Below are positions 51,401 to 63,519 of a DNA stretch of 64,000 nucleotides, piece by piece. The stretch lies in assembly GCA_033063855.1 (NCBI GenBank), contig CP093831.1, forward strand, positions 4,712,001 to 4,776,000. Reading direction: 5' to 3'. The stretch is from Smittia aterrima (Eukaryota; Arthropoda; Insecta; Diptera; Chironomidae). The notes under the pieces were generated by a model. That model did no database searches. It saw only the letters and a program-made list of their open reading frames with translations, and was not told the origin of the DNA. Numbering within the stretch: position 1 is the stretch's first letter; each line of letters opens with the position of its first letter. The position numbers and the translations under genes are program-made.

Positions 51401-54400
51401 AGCATTTCTCAGTTAAGGGTGTCAGACATTCACAACATCTAACACATGAGGCATGCCAGCCTCTTTCTAGTACATTTAACAGGAATTTATCTAAGATGGG
51501 CTTGTTGCAACCCGCGCACGGGTCACCAACCCCTTTCGGCTCTGATCGACCTGAAACGAAAAGAAAAAGGAAAATCGATAAGATTTCAAATTTTATACGA
51601 AAAGACATTTTTCTGTCCCGTCAATGTGAATAATTTTCTAAACGGCTTTACATTGTTTCGCTCAATTTCATCTTCCTTTCGGCTTCTTTTGATTCTCGAC
51701 GCCACAAATTGATATCAATTATCGCAAAGGAATGGACAGCGGAGAAGCAAACAACAATGACGACGAAGACCGTAATTGCGAATGCAGAATTAAAATAATT
51801 ACAGACTGACGACGAAGGTTTACTGGATTTGCCATATTGGAAATTATAAGCAGACATGTCTTCACCGAAGTTAAACTTTTTTTTTCTTTCAGAATAGATG
51901 ATGATGTTGTAAAGCTAATTGAGTTGATAGTTTTGCGTGCAGTAAGCTTCTCGTGTCGTATAAATATTGAAACAATTATTCTATAATCACATTAGCGTGA
52001 TTATGATAATGATTGACAACAGAGTAAACGTCTCTGCCATGTTTTGCATAAATTACAACAAAGCAGCGTGAAAATTTTACAAAATATTTGCTTCGCTCAA
52101 GTTTTGCGGTCTTTAACTCGAAAGAAGAGAAAAAAAAAGTCCAAAAACAATTCGATATGCGAGCAAATCAAGTCCATGACCACTCACTAAGTCAAACACA
52201 TTCTAAAACGACATGAGGCGCAGAATAATTCGTTTCGTGTTGCTTGAAGAATGTTTTTGCGATCGAGAGACTTAAAGTCGATTAATTTGAGAGCCGTGAC
52301 AAAATAACAAAATTGAAAGAGCGAACATTAAAGTTTTACACTTGCTTCGGTCTCACATTAAATGTCTCATAAAATCGTATTAATTGCTTTGGTTTGTTCG
52401 TTCAACTCGGATACTTGAAGTTGTCTGCTCTGTTTAGGGCCCAAATGTTGTGGCAGGACAAGAACTTTCATGAGAAGTTGCAACTTTGAGAAGTTTGATA
52501 AGAAAATGTAAACGAGAACTCTGCTCATTTGCTTGAACAGACATAAAGGAAACATTTTCATTCAAACAAATCAGTTTTGTTTACGAAAATTGAAACTTCC
52601 GTTCTCTTTTGAAAAATTGTTTTCATACTTTTTTGTTATTAAAGCTTCTGAAGCTTCGAGGGGAGACGAAAATAATTTATCATTTCTTAATAATCGATAG
52701 ATTCCTTTCCCGAAGCGCCGAGAGTTATAGGAGTAAAGGGTTAGACACGGATCAAAATATTTTGTGGCTCAGCGGCACACATTTATTAAAATCTCAAAAA
52801 GTTTAATGATGTCGTAATTGAGTCGAATCTTCTCGGTTGTTCATTCTCCTTTGAACAGTTTTCTTGCTCATTCTCTCACGTTAGATCAACGTTAGAAATT
52901 AATTAATTACCCGTTGACACAAACTATGACTAATGACTCCTTTCCATCGCTTATTTGTAACTCACATATTATTAATGAATCTCTCATGGAATTACAAAAA
53001 GTTATGCAAAGGTTGTGAAACATATGAAAAAAGTTTTGTTTAGCTTGGACCTGAATTTAGTTTCAGAGGATTAATAAGAAAGTGCAGAGCATGAATATTA
53101 AACACATCGAGAGAGAGTGAGAAAGAGACTTCGTGACTGAATCGTCAGCTTAATTATTTTTCGTGACCAAAATTGGGTGAAAATTTTAAAATGCTTTCGT
53201 CGAGAGAAAAACTCAAAACTTCCGCAAACATGGAAAAATCTGAAAATTACGATGGTGGAGGGTAGAGCAGATTTATAAATTGCTGGACTGAGTGTGGAAT
53301 GAGAAGAGCCGAAATATTAAATTTTGGTCACGTCTGGTTTCATTTTTATTTCGCATAGTAAGCAAGAAAATCATAATTTTTCAGTCCCGTCTCCACTCGT
53401 GGAGTTGAAATTTATTTATGGAACGTTGATGGCTTTGCTTGCTCGGAACCTAAACGCTTTTACGGGCTTCACATGAACAGTGCTTGATAGAATGAATACG
53501 ACAAGAGATTTTCGATCAAATTACTTTTTCTCGTCTCCATGTTTAATTAGAATTTCGATCACATTAAGACTCTTAGCTAAGGTTTAAATGAAATGGAAAA
53601 TTGATTACGTTTATCGAATGATTTGGACATCAGTTTCCGAAAAGAAAATTGCGGATCTGAAAAATGGACAAAATGCTAATCAATTATCCTCAACCACAGC
53701 GAAGCTTTTTCCTTCTCTTCCTCTGCCAAATGGACGAAGGAGAAATCTACTCTCGCTTGCTGTCGAGGCAGATGAAAACAAATGAAAGGTCGTTGTTGAA
53801 CGAGAGGCAATAAATATCTGTCAATAGTATTCATCAATCAAAAAGTAACTTTGGCCCATCGTACAGGCGAAATCTCATTTGTCGGTTGGAGATGCAAGGC
53901 AGAAACTGCTTTGTCAACGACCTGAGCTTGCAGCAATGGGTTGCGAGAGGGAGTAGTCAAATTTACGTATTTTAACCGCAAGTGTTGCTCGACGTAAAGA
54001 ACAAAGAAAGTGCCTCGAGCAAGTCATTCTTGTTGTTGCCGTTCTCGATGCTTCTTGTGTACAGATCGATCATCGTCATGTTGTTTTATTAAAAAAAAAT
54101 ATTCTACACACAAAATTGCCTCACTTATTCGACGATCTTTGGCAGAAGAACTCGAGCTTAATAGTCACGATCGAGACAAGGCACATGAGGTTAATTACGA
54201 TAAAATTTATGGACAACACAAAATGACACAAAATCTCCTCAGGCTTAAGCTCCTGTGCTGCAGTAGCGGGAAAACTAGTCGCCAAACAAGAACTATCATT
54301 AGAGACATGAAACTCGAACTCACGCAAGTTGTTTAAGCAAAAAACTGCTACTTTGATTGAGTTCTCAGTGTCTAAAAATATCTGCTCTAGTTTCACAAGC

Positions 54401-54983
54401 TTCATTTTGATTGATGCACATTTCAAGCTTCACACTTTTTGAATGAACTTTAAGCAAAACTTTTCTTTAATTTGTCCGACACGCAACATAACAAATTAGC
54501 AAAGCCAATCCTTTCATTCGTCTCAACGAGAATCCCTCGAAGGCACAAATGAATTATTGAATTAGACATGTAAATGATGAGCAACGATATCATTATCCGG
54601 GTGCAGTTTTCAAAGCTAACATTTCTCTTTTTTTTTGCTACAGAGGAAGATACCAATTATCTTATGTCTCGAGGATGTGTTTGCTCTTCTCACTCCTCGG
54701 CCAGAGTCGAAAATTGCACAAAACATTTTTCATTCGGTCTTCTCCTCTCATAAATTTTACGAGATATGATTTTAGATTAGAGGTGAAACGAATCTTCGAA
54801 GGCAGGAGACTTTAATTACGAGCACAAGTTCACCGACGGGCATGAACGTTTCACGTTTATTTGGCACCGGTGTTTTTCAATTTTCAGTAATTTTCACGTT
54901 GCCGTCGCTAAAATTGTTACGCGAGGAGTTGACAACCTACCTATGTTGTGTTGGTTATGAGCCAGCACGGAACCAAAGGCCAT
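33473..54983 (-). CDS. Lim1: LIM-homeobox transcription factor Lim1 (LHX1/LHX5 class)
   Basis: Seven coding exons (54983-54941, 51550-51358, 50118-49898, 42309-42131, 42069-41851, 33991-33739, 33678-33473) join in phase to 437 residues. It is a nuclear DNA-binding factor that patterns nervous system and appendages in insects. LIM domain 1 (about 26-77, starting CAGCNKPILD) and LIM domain 2 (about 85-141) keep their zinc-binding Cys/His/Asp spacing and bind LDB-type cofactors. An acidic linker (DCEEDEEEDD) follows, then the homeodomain (about 240-299, RRGPRTT to VWFQNKRSKERR), a Phe/Gly/Pro-rich tail with RKMRGFPMNLSPGG, and the C-terminus NINEGLVW. The start at 54983 is the first Met in the open frame. 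That frame continues upstream to 55106 with protein-like codons, so the true N-terminus may be longer. Long introns suggest dispersed enhancers. Confidence 0.95.
33992..41850 (-). other. Lim1 intron inside the homeodomain (7.9 kb)
   Basis: This intron splits the homeodomain between the codons for VIQ and VWFQN in the recognition helix, a position shared by many LIM-homeobox genes. It has a GTAAGA donor and a CACAG acceptor. No nested gene is supported. It holds octamer words at 36088 and 40551, GA-rich runs near 40468-40495, and long A/T-rich stretches. Confidence 0.7.
44327..44665 (+). CDS. Candidate secreted cysteine-containing peptide (nested in Lim1 intron)
   Basis: An uninterrupted frame of 112 codons, antisense to Lim1. 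Residues 1-26 look like a strong signal peptide: a basic start, a hydrophobic core around SCVLLLFFTLSC, and a small-residue cleavage site near SYAS-P. The remainder is highly charged with several mono- and dibasic sites (RERRK, REKEKK, RRRRK) that a prohormone convertase could cut. Between them lies a segment with cysteines spaced C-x15-C-x3-C, ending LCKSSCFFF. An AATAAA signal lies 12 nt after the stop (44677-44682). The LCxxxCF pattern faintly recalls ion-transport-peptide or eclosion-hormone-like folds, but other cysteines of those families are absent. It may be a novel peptide precursor, an exon of one, or chance. Confidence 0.35.
   Translation: MAVKNAVSYFSCVLLLFFTLSCSYASPLASINAPAFDRDERERRKNLSEWMNNREKEKKLWLDPLLSNTCGYYQDLFSKSKDFSLCKSSCFFFERRRRKEIPTVTERNYHYH
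46031..46276 (-). CDS. Candidate single-pass membrane microprotein (nested in Lim1 intron)
   Basis: Two exons, 46276-46241 (12 codons) and 46192-46031, join in phase 0 across a 48-nt intron with a GTAAGT donor and CTAAAG acceptor. The intron size matches the other short introns of this window. The product has 65 residues: a basic N-terminus (MPIFVEHKKWMR), one hydrophobic helix (about residues 15-36, IFIPLLTGLTVALMFFLIY), and a polar tail rich in Ser and Asn. I do not recognise the family. The unspliced frame is also open, so coding is not proven. It could be a small membrane regulator or a chance combination of splice sites. Confidence 0.35.
   Translation of the reverse strand: MPIFVEHKKWMRVSFPLDVSIQILIFLKFCKIFIPLLTGLTVALMFFLIYKSHSIASTPIIVANDPSSKNISSSMIEAVNP
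50119..51357 (-). other. Lim1 intron between the two LIM-domain exons (1.2 kb)
   Basis: GTAAGT donor at 51357, CCAG acceptor at 50119-50122. AT-rich, with no nested gene or recognised motif. Confidence 0.75.
51551..54940 (-). other. Lim1 first mapped intron (3.4 kb)
   Basis: GTAGGT donor at 54940, TTTCAG acceptor just before the first LIM exon. No supported gene inside; the open frames present are short and without domains. Confidence 0.65.
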
Positions 54984-57900
54984 AAGATCCTTTGCTGGCG
55001 GAGCTGTGCGAGCTCCTAAGTTTGGTGGATATTCCGTCCCAAGAAAGGACGCCAACGCTAAAGCCCTCGAAAGGGGCGTTTTGCTGTTTTCGGTTAAAAT
55101 TTTGATCTAAATTCTGTTCACGATTTATTTTAAAAAATTTCTTCTCTTTTCCAATAACTTTTCGCGACAATAATCTCACTTTAAATTGCAACTCGAAACT
55201 TTCACTTTAATTCGTTGTCGCCATTTGAATCGCGAGAAGAAGTTTAAGGATTTCTCCCTTCAATTGAACTTTATCTGATATGGCTGAGTTATGGTTTTCC
55301 GATGAAAATAAATCGATAACCAACAGACGTGACTTTCGTAAACTTTTTTTCTCTCTTTCTTGGTTTAATCCACAGGCGGTTTTTCGGACTGAAGCCGAAA
55401 TAAAAAAAAACTTTTGTTTGTCTTGTCTCAAATCCGGTTTGGGGCGCCTTGATAAGAGGACACAGCAACCTTCTCCAACACTTCTTCACACGTTATCAGT
55501 GAAGTGGAAACTTCAACCGAATGATTTATAGTCCGTAGTCGTCTGTCGATATTCAAAGTTTCCACTTTGTTTAATCAAATCGAGCAGAACAGTTTTTATC
55601 AAAGAATTAAAATATTTTCTTTAAATTATTTTTTTCCTCTTTTTTTTATTTCCGAAAACCGAGAAACGTTCTTAATAAACATAAAAATATTCTTTTCTTT
55701 TCCCGAAATTCGAAACCACGACTCTCCGCGTCTAACTCGAAAGAATACTGGTTCAAGACTGAGCAGTGTGTAAATATTTTTTCGACTCTTCAACGTGCAT
55801 AAGCGGAGCAATGGAGAATTTTCTTGTTTTATTATGCTCTGAGTGTTTCTTGTTGCGTAGCAACGCCTCGCAATCACCAACATACAGAAGAATATCCAAC
55901 CAATGACGAGTCGCGCATAAGGAGAGTGAAGTTGGCTATGCACTCGGATATCTCTGAAGGTATGAAAAAATACAAAGGCAAAGGTGTGTTTATGAGTCGC
56001 GGTCGTGCGCTGGTGTGAGAAACATCATCATCGCTTTTGAAAAGAAGAAAAGAAAAATTGTGGAAAATCTAAATGAATCATAAAATGAAAGAAAAGAAAA
56101 ATGCACCCATCAATAAACAACAGCAGCGGTAGAGAAAAGCGAACCGCACCGGTGTTAAGAGAGTCACATCAAATTCCCTCCGCTGGCGTGTGTTTCTGAG
56201 ATGAAAAGATTTTATTTTTCCTTTTTATAATAATTTTCTCCGAGGCGAAGAGCGCAGAAAAAGAAAGGAAAAAAGTGGAAAAATCATTTTCCTCAAACGA
56301 CGAAGATTTTTCTTCTTCTTCCTCGTCGCTTTTCAAAAGCATGAGAAAATATCATCACATCACATACATTTCCTCCTTTGCGATGATGTTTTCTTTCATG
56401 ACACGACTCAGCTTTTGAGGTGGAAACAACAATCTTTTGAAGGGGAACGGATCGGAAATGATATAAAAGAAGTCTCCGAAGCAGAAGAATTTAGGTCGAA
56501 GCGACATCATTCACGGATGAGTCGAAGGCGACAAAAATGTTTATAAATTCTTTCCCTATTTTCTCGTCTTTCCGAAGTCGACACATTATTTAAATGTTAA
56601 TTTTATTCTTTCCAAAAGTGATGACTGCGAGAATGTCCCATCAAACTCCATCTCTCTCTAGCTCCGGGCGTTTGCAATTGTTTTCCAATCAAAATGGTGT
56701 TAAACACATTTGGGAAATATAAAAAAATAAAAACGAATCATTGATGGGCTTGAAGCGACAACGACGGTGACTTTTCAACTTTTTTTTTTATCTCTGTGGA
56801 AACTTTTAGCAAACATCATTAACTCGTCACTAAACATTTCCACAGTTCGTCACGTTGAGCGCGATCAAAAGCTTTTTTAATCCTTGTTTACGAGCATTCT
56901 AGCGATGAAGTGATGACATTTTGATGTTGACATCAAACATACATGAATAATTTTATTTATTCACATTCAGCCTTCGCCAGGCGCTCATTCCAGGCTTAAT
57001 GGTGCGATGCTCAGTGAGCATGGAAATCGTTTGAAGTGCACAACAGTTTTGCCTTGAATTATGTTTTAAAAAATACCGTGAAGCATGTGTCTGTGAGTAC
57101 GGATCATGCGTAGTCGTCGAAAGAGCTTTCCTTGCATCATAAAGACGTTTCCGAGTGTCGGGAAGAAATAAACAACGAAAGCATAATAAATCTGCAAGAG
57201 GCAGAAGGAAATAAAATATTTTTATTAATGTCTCAGATGTTGATTTTAAACGATCGTTGAAGAGTGCCGAACGATGTAAATAAAACCGGAGCGAATGTGT
57301 TTAAGCATCGACTTTATCCACCGCAAAACTTTAAGGTCCACGAACTAAGAAGAGAATTCCAATTAATTCATGACTCTTCGTCAGCTTTTTAATCAACTCA
57401 CGACAGAGGGAAATTGAGATCTGATCAAACCATCGAGTGCATCTGTTGATGACGCTCACCGCCATCGATATAAAGCTCAAAGTCTTCAATATCATTAATA
57501 ATTCAATAAGGTTTCAACTACTGGAAACCGCCGAGAGTGATGAAAAGCAATGACGTTCAGCAATAACCAAAAAATTATCAATCATCCACATACCATCAGC
57601 TTCTGCAAATAATTCAAAACTTTCAAAGCACGAGAAGAGGAAAAAATCTCATTTCGTTGCTAGCAACGGCAGCTCGCCACATTGCTGCGGTTCGTAATTG
57701 CCATCGTCGGTTGTTTTTTCTTTTGTTAGAAGTCGCGTTGTGCCATCAGCCAAAAAGCTTTAATCATGGAAATTTGAAGAAGATTGAAAACAGAGAACAG
57801 TAATTTGTTGATGATGTCGAAGCGCGTATTTGTTTCTTTGAGGTGACGTAGAGTGCTTCTTGTGGTAAACGCTTCTCTCCCTCTCTATCTATAGCGTTGA

Positions 57901-60900
57901 CTGCTTGCGGTTTTCTTTGATAGCGTGCCGAATAAATGGAACTAACAGCGAAGACAAAAGCTATTCTCGTGATTTTATCTCTAATGGTGAGATTCAGGAA
58001 AGAAGAAATTCGTCGATGGTAATTTGAACTTTGCTCCATCCGATTGATCCCTCGCTCTCTCTCTTCCTCACTCTCTCTACCCCGATTTCGACTCCTTACC
58101 TTCCTATCTATCTCATGAAATCCGGTGAATTTTATTTATTACACGAGGATGACGTTTGCGTAATTTCCTTTTCTTTCTTTGTCTCGGCGAGTCTTTGGTG
58201 AGGCCCCCAAGAGAAACAATGTTGAAACACACCGCAATCGAAAACCCAAAGATGAACGAAAAGAAAAAAAAACTTTCTTGAAGAAACTAATTTAAGAGAG
58301 AAAAAGATGTAAATTCATCTTATCATTGTAATTTTTACGCGTCCGAAAAATTAAGATCGACTTGGAGGTGATTCGTTGAAAAGAGAAGGAAAAAAAACTC
58401 AACATAAACAACAACCTTGCCTTCCTACCAACATGACATTGCAGTTTTTGGTTTCTTTACGTGAACGATTCATGACTTTCAGAAGTTTACAGCAACTTGT
58501 AAGCTCGAAACTTCATCCCAGGCAATCTCATGCTCCATTCCGATGTTTAGCGTCTAAGACAGCTGCTGTTGAGACCATTGCTTGTCTGGGAACTCTTTCG
58601 AGACCCAAGCAAAAGAGTTTGCTTTCAAACTCGAGTCGGTGTTTTGTGAACACGACAAACAACATGAAGAAAAAAAACAAAATGAGATCAAACAGGGAGT
58701 TAAGGTAATTTAACTCTGAATGAAAAAAATGACTGACTCATTGTTGCTCGAAGCTTGTAGTTGGAACAACTTTTTATTCTTATCTGTCTTGTAAGCCGTT
58801 TCCTTCTCGAGTTTAAACATTGCAAATTAAAGTCTCAGAGCGATATCAAAACAAAGGGAAGTGCAGCTTACTACTGAAAATTATGACATGGCAAGAGCGA
58901 AGCAACGAAATTGAACTTCACAAAACTTTATTAAATGTTTTCTTCGCTTCGAGAGCCAAATTCGATTTCAAAGCTGAGAATGGAATGAAACAAAACGGGG
59001 TGGCGTTAAAAAATGAGTATTATTAGCTGCAGCACAATAATTTCATGCTGAAGCAGAAAAGATAATCGAGTTGGGGCGAGCAGATCCATTTTGTGCAATA
59101 ATAAATGGAAATGAAATAGCGAGTAACTTCAATCTCCGAGTCCGAGAGAAAATTATCTTGCAATTGCACAAACTTTAATTTAAAGTCAAATCGAAAATCG
59201 GTAGCAAAAGAAATTGAGGGTTTTGCGAAATTGTCTGCGCTCGGTAGCATTGAAGCGGCTTCTTTACAAGAATGAAACTTTCGTGTTGAGATCTCATGAT
59301 GGCAATTTCCAAAGAAATGTAATTGCACTTTCTCATGTTAAAAGGTGCAAAGTTCTTTTAAGAAATCAGTTCATCTCAACACAAAAGAGCCACAAAACCA
59401 AATTGGGAAATAATGTCAACACTATAATCAACAAGCGAGACTGAAACATTCATCTCGACCTCGAACTAAAACTTAAAATCAGAAATTTCGTCAGAAATGT
59501 TTTGGCTTCTACACGCGACACCTCGAGCAACTTTCTCACTAAAACTTTGTCTTCACGTTGGAAATATAATCAGAGAAGTCATCCTTTTGGGACGAGGAGT
59601 CGAGAAAATGAGAAAACTAAGAAAATCCAGGAATAATATTTCTCGAGCGGAGAGAAATTATGATCTCATTATAATAAAACTCGGGATGATACTTCATCAT
59701 AAAAAATAAATAACAATCTCATATTGAAAAGATGTTGGCACAACAGAAGTCGTTCGTTGTATTAGGGTTGTACTTAAGGGATTTCTAGTTATGATGAGAA
59801 GAGATCGTCGGCTCCAACGGATCTTAAAGTTATCGTTGATAAACAAAAATTTAATGAGAACGGGGAAAATACGGTGAAGGAAGGAAAAATTAAAAACATA
59901 ACTTTGCAAGAAAATGTTTTTCTTTCTCTCTCACATCCCAAGCACAGCGAGACGACAAAGATCGAGATAAGAGATTGCTTGTTTCATCCCCATCCTCCTG
60001 CAACTCCTCCCAAAAGGGAATTTGCGCAACTATAGATCAACAGTCGTGCAAAAATTATGAGGTTAGTTATTCTAGAAGGAAGAAACGAGACCCCAACCAA
60101 CAATGAGATACGCGATTGTCTGATAACAATCTCTTCATGAAACGAGAAATACAATGCGAAGGCATAAAGAAGCATTGAATAATTAAAGAAGCATAAAGGA
60201 GGAGGACGAGATTGTTTTCTTCTCGAGAACTTTTGCAGTGAAGTTTATGAATGAAATTAATGGATTTTTGTTCTTCTCAGTTTTGTCTTAAATATTGCGC
60301 AAGAAATTAATCAAACGTGAATTGAATCAACGCATCTGAGCACGAAGCTTGAAGCTTCCATCGAAGAATGAAGCAAACTGCTAGGTGAAAGAGCAAAAAG
60401 CAAGCAGCGCGAGATGAAGAAACATGAAGAAAATTATACATCGCGGATAAAAGAAAAATTTAATGTCGAACATTACGTTGCAAATTTTTCCTCCTTCCTC
60501 TTCTCCTCTTACCTTTGACTACCATTTCTCTGTTGCTGCCATGTTTTCGACAATTTCCAATCGTTGTTACTCTTTGATCCGATGTTTAGTTGAGATTAAA
60601 ATTATTTGTGCAATTCCCTCAAACTCTTTCGCTAAGGGCCCTTGAACCTTTCATTGAAATCTCTTCAAATGTGACAACAGAAATTTATTGCGGTTCGCAA
60701 CAATTTCTTAATAAAGCTATCTGTCATAAAGTTTCACTGTCGCAAAATAACGTCGAGTAGCACGAGGCTTCCGCATTCACATTAGATTTATGTGTCACAC
60801 ATCTCGTGCTCCTGATGGAAATTTTAGAGAGCAAGAGTCGGTTTCTTAATGTCTTCTATAAAGAAATCCAATTCTTATCAACAACCGTGACAATCCTCCC

Positions 60901-62196
60901 GCCACAGTCATAGAACGGAAATCACCGAAGCGTTGAAATGAGAAGGAATTGTTGGACATATTTCATGTTTTCGATGTCGAAGGTTGCGAGAGATGAAATG
61001 AATGAAACATAGGAAAGGGAGCACATGTTCAGGAGATTCTTAGAAAACAAAGTTTTCCTTCAACAAAAAAAAAACTCATTTTCTCTCATGAAAAGTTTAT
61101 TTCTGGATTCCAATTCACGGCTTCTGTTTGTTTGTTTGATAAAAATGACAGCTAATTAAAATTCCTGAAATAAATGACCTCATTTTCGTCTCCACCCACA
61201 ATTTGTCTGTTTGCCGCCTCTGCTGTCTCATGTTGCGAGAATCTCTCTTGATCTTGCTTCTATTTTCAAGGGTAATTTATCGCTACTCGTTCTTTTTATT
61301 CCATTGCGAGTTTATTCACGGCAAATTCTCTTTAGCTTTTATGGCAATAGCAAAGATTCACATCAAAAAATTTGACATCTCCGTTTCTCATCACCACAAA
61401 CACTCATCTAAGCGGTGCTTGTTGAAACCTTTCCCATCCTCGGACTAAACTCATTTTCGGCAAACAATGAAATAATTCGGGATTAAAGCGAGAAGGCGAA
61501 TGATAATCATGTGCAAAATAAACATTCTTAAAACATTCATAGGAGAGAACCTGTATAATGCATTAATGCCGGATTTTCATATCTTCTTATCCTCTCCTCC
61601 TTCGTTTGGTGTTAAGATGCTTTTTCACTAAGACGTACGAAGACTTTTCATGAATTTTTAATGTTCATCTCATTGACACTCATTTATTTCTTAAAGGATT
61701 TCAAAAGATCGGATTGCAAAAGGTGTTTCTATTTAATTAAATGGAAATTTACATAAACTTTTTAAGTCTGAGAATGTCGGAAGAATCAAAAATGAAAGAA
61801 AATATTTAATTTTGTTTGAAGATTCAAATTTTTAATTTATTTTCTGTGTTTGGTTAACAGCAACTCCTTCTTTTTGATTTGCAAGTCAGCGCGAGCCGGA
61901 ATATTGTAACGTTGGCTTCGTATTTTTAACGGTTTACGAAGGGACATCCTTGTGACAATTGGGAAGTCGAGGGGACATCCTTGTGAAGATTTGTAATTTT
62001 CATAATTAGAACCGTACAAAAGGATCAAAAGCAGTACAAAGGACTTAACCGTTTTATTCAAATCGCTTCAATTCTAATGAAGCGAAATTATTTTCAGTTC
62101 CGAGCTTAACTAATTCGAAAGCTTTGGGTAAAAAAATTCTGGGAAAAATAGCAATTTTAAGTTAAGCAATGTCGTGTAGTTAATCAAACAGTAAAA
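54984..62196. other. Non-coding region between Lim1 and the nucleotidase gene
   Basis: This should contain the 5' end and promoter of Lim1 and the promoter of the nucleotidase gene, which are transcribed divergently. 54984-55106 is an in-frame upstream extension of Lim1 exon 1 (see findings). A CT-rich tract lies at about 58045-58082, resembling that at 18001-18033, and polypyrimidine/polypurine runs occur near 56280-56330. Open frames such as 58376-58708 lack any domain and are taken as chance. Confidence 0.55.
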
Positions 62197-63519
62197 ATGC
62201 ACAAGTCCTCATCATTTAACAGCTTGCTTGGTGGTGATGGCCTTCAGAGTCGATGGAGACAGACAACCGGGACAAGTTTCATTCGAAGGAAAACAAAATT
62301 TAGATTTCACTTTGTGTATCTCGTAGCATTGATTCTCCTTATTCTTGTCATCTACGTGAGTCTCCCGCAGTCCAAGAAAAACTTCTCAGGATCATACGCC
62401 GAACCTGCGCTCCCACTTTGCGCGTCTCCAATCAGCTATAACGCAACATATCCACTGACGAGACCAATCGTGAATCCTCACAATCATCATACAATCTATC
62501 GGATTGGAATCATTGCTGATCTCGACACCAACTCCAAGAGGAATAAAGCTCAAAGCAGCTACTCAAGCTTTTACAAGCGAGGTCATTTAACTGTTGGTCC
62601 AACTCTCTCCACTTTTGAGTTCAAATGGGATGTGGAAGATTCCCACGAAATCGTGTCAGGATATGCCCTCAAAGGTAAGAAAATTTTAAAAAAATTGCGA
62701 TCGATTGTGACGTATAACATAAGCTTGACAACAATTGTCAGCTGCTCAAATATTCCCTCGTAAATTTTTGATGACGATTATTTATCCATTCTAGGACGTG
62801 GCATGGAACTTTCGGAATTAGTGACTTTTAATGGAAGATTGCTGACGTTTGATGATAGAACGGGTATTGTTTTCGAAGTCAATAACGATAACGTCTCACC
62901 GTGGGTGATAATCACGGATGGAGATTCTATTTCTCCAAAAGGATTCAAGTCTGAGTGGGCTACTGTTAAGAATAATCAGTTGTTTGTCGGATCGATGGGT
63001 AAAGAATGGACCAACGCAGGAGGTGACTTTGAAAATAACAATCCAATGTTGGTGAAAGTAATCAACGTCAACGGAGAAGTGAAGACCTTGAATTGGGTGA
63101 AAAACTTCAAAGCCATACGAACTGCTTTGAATATTGAATGGCCTGGTTACCTCATTCACGAATCGGGGGCTTGGAGTGACTATCATAAAAAATGGTTCTT
63201 CCTACCGAGACGTTGTTCCCCACTGAAATACAACGAAACGTTGGATGAGAGTCGAGGATGTAACTATCTAATAACAGCCGACGAAATGTTTATAAACATT
63301 GAAACAATCAAAGTCGGCGAACTAAAACCAACGCGTGGCTTCTCCAGCTTTAAGTTCCTCCCTTCATCCCACGATAGTATTATCATCGCTCTGAAGACAG
63401 AAGAGCTAAACGGCTCGACAAGCACTTATGTCACAATTTTTGATGTCAGAGGAGTTGTGCTATTAGAAGATGAGAAGTTACAAACAGAATTCAAGTACGA
63501 AGGATTCGAATTCATTTAG
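62197..63519 (+). CDS. Cant1: Calcium-activated nucleotidase 1 (CANT1-type apyrase)
   Basis: Exon 1 runs 62197-62674 and exon 2 runs 62795-63519, joined in phase over a 120-nt GT-AG intron, giving 400 residues. The family hydrolyses nucleoside di- and triphosphates (UDP, GDP, ADP) with calcium, in the Golgi/ER lumen in most animals and in saliva of some blood feeders. The protein has a basic cytosolic tail and one membrane anchor (about 38-57, FVYLVALILLILVIYVSL), a type II topology. The apyrase beta-propeller motifs follow: IGIIADLD, SEWATVKNNQLFVGSMGKEW, GYLIHESGAWSDYHKKWFFL and RGCN. The anchor argues for an endomembrane enzyme and not a secreted salivary one. AATAAA lies at 63765-63770. 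The gene appears intact. Confidence 0.95.

Noticed and set aside
54955..55191. 78-codon minus frame over the Lim1 first exon
   Set aside because: It overlaps Lim1 exon 1 in a different frame. Only the MAFGSVLAH frame reaches the splice donor in the phase needed to enter the LIM domain.
58376..58708. 110-codon plus frame between Lim1 and the nucleotidase gene
   Set aside because: No domain, no splice partner and biased composition. No evidence that it is coding.
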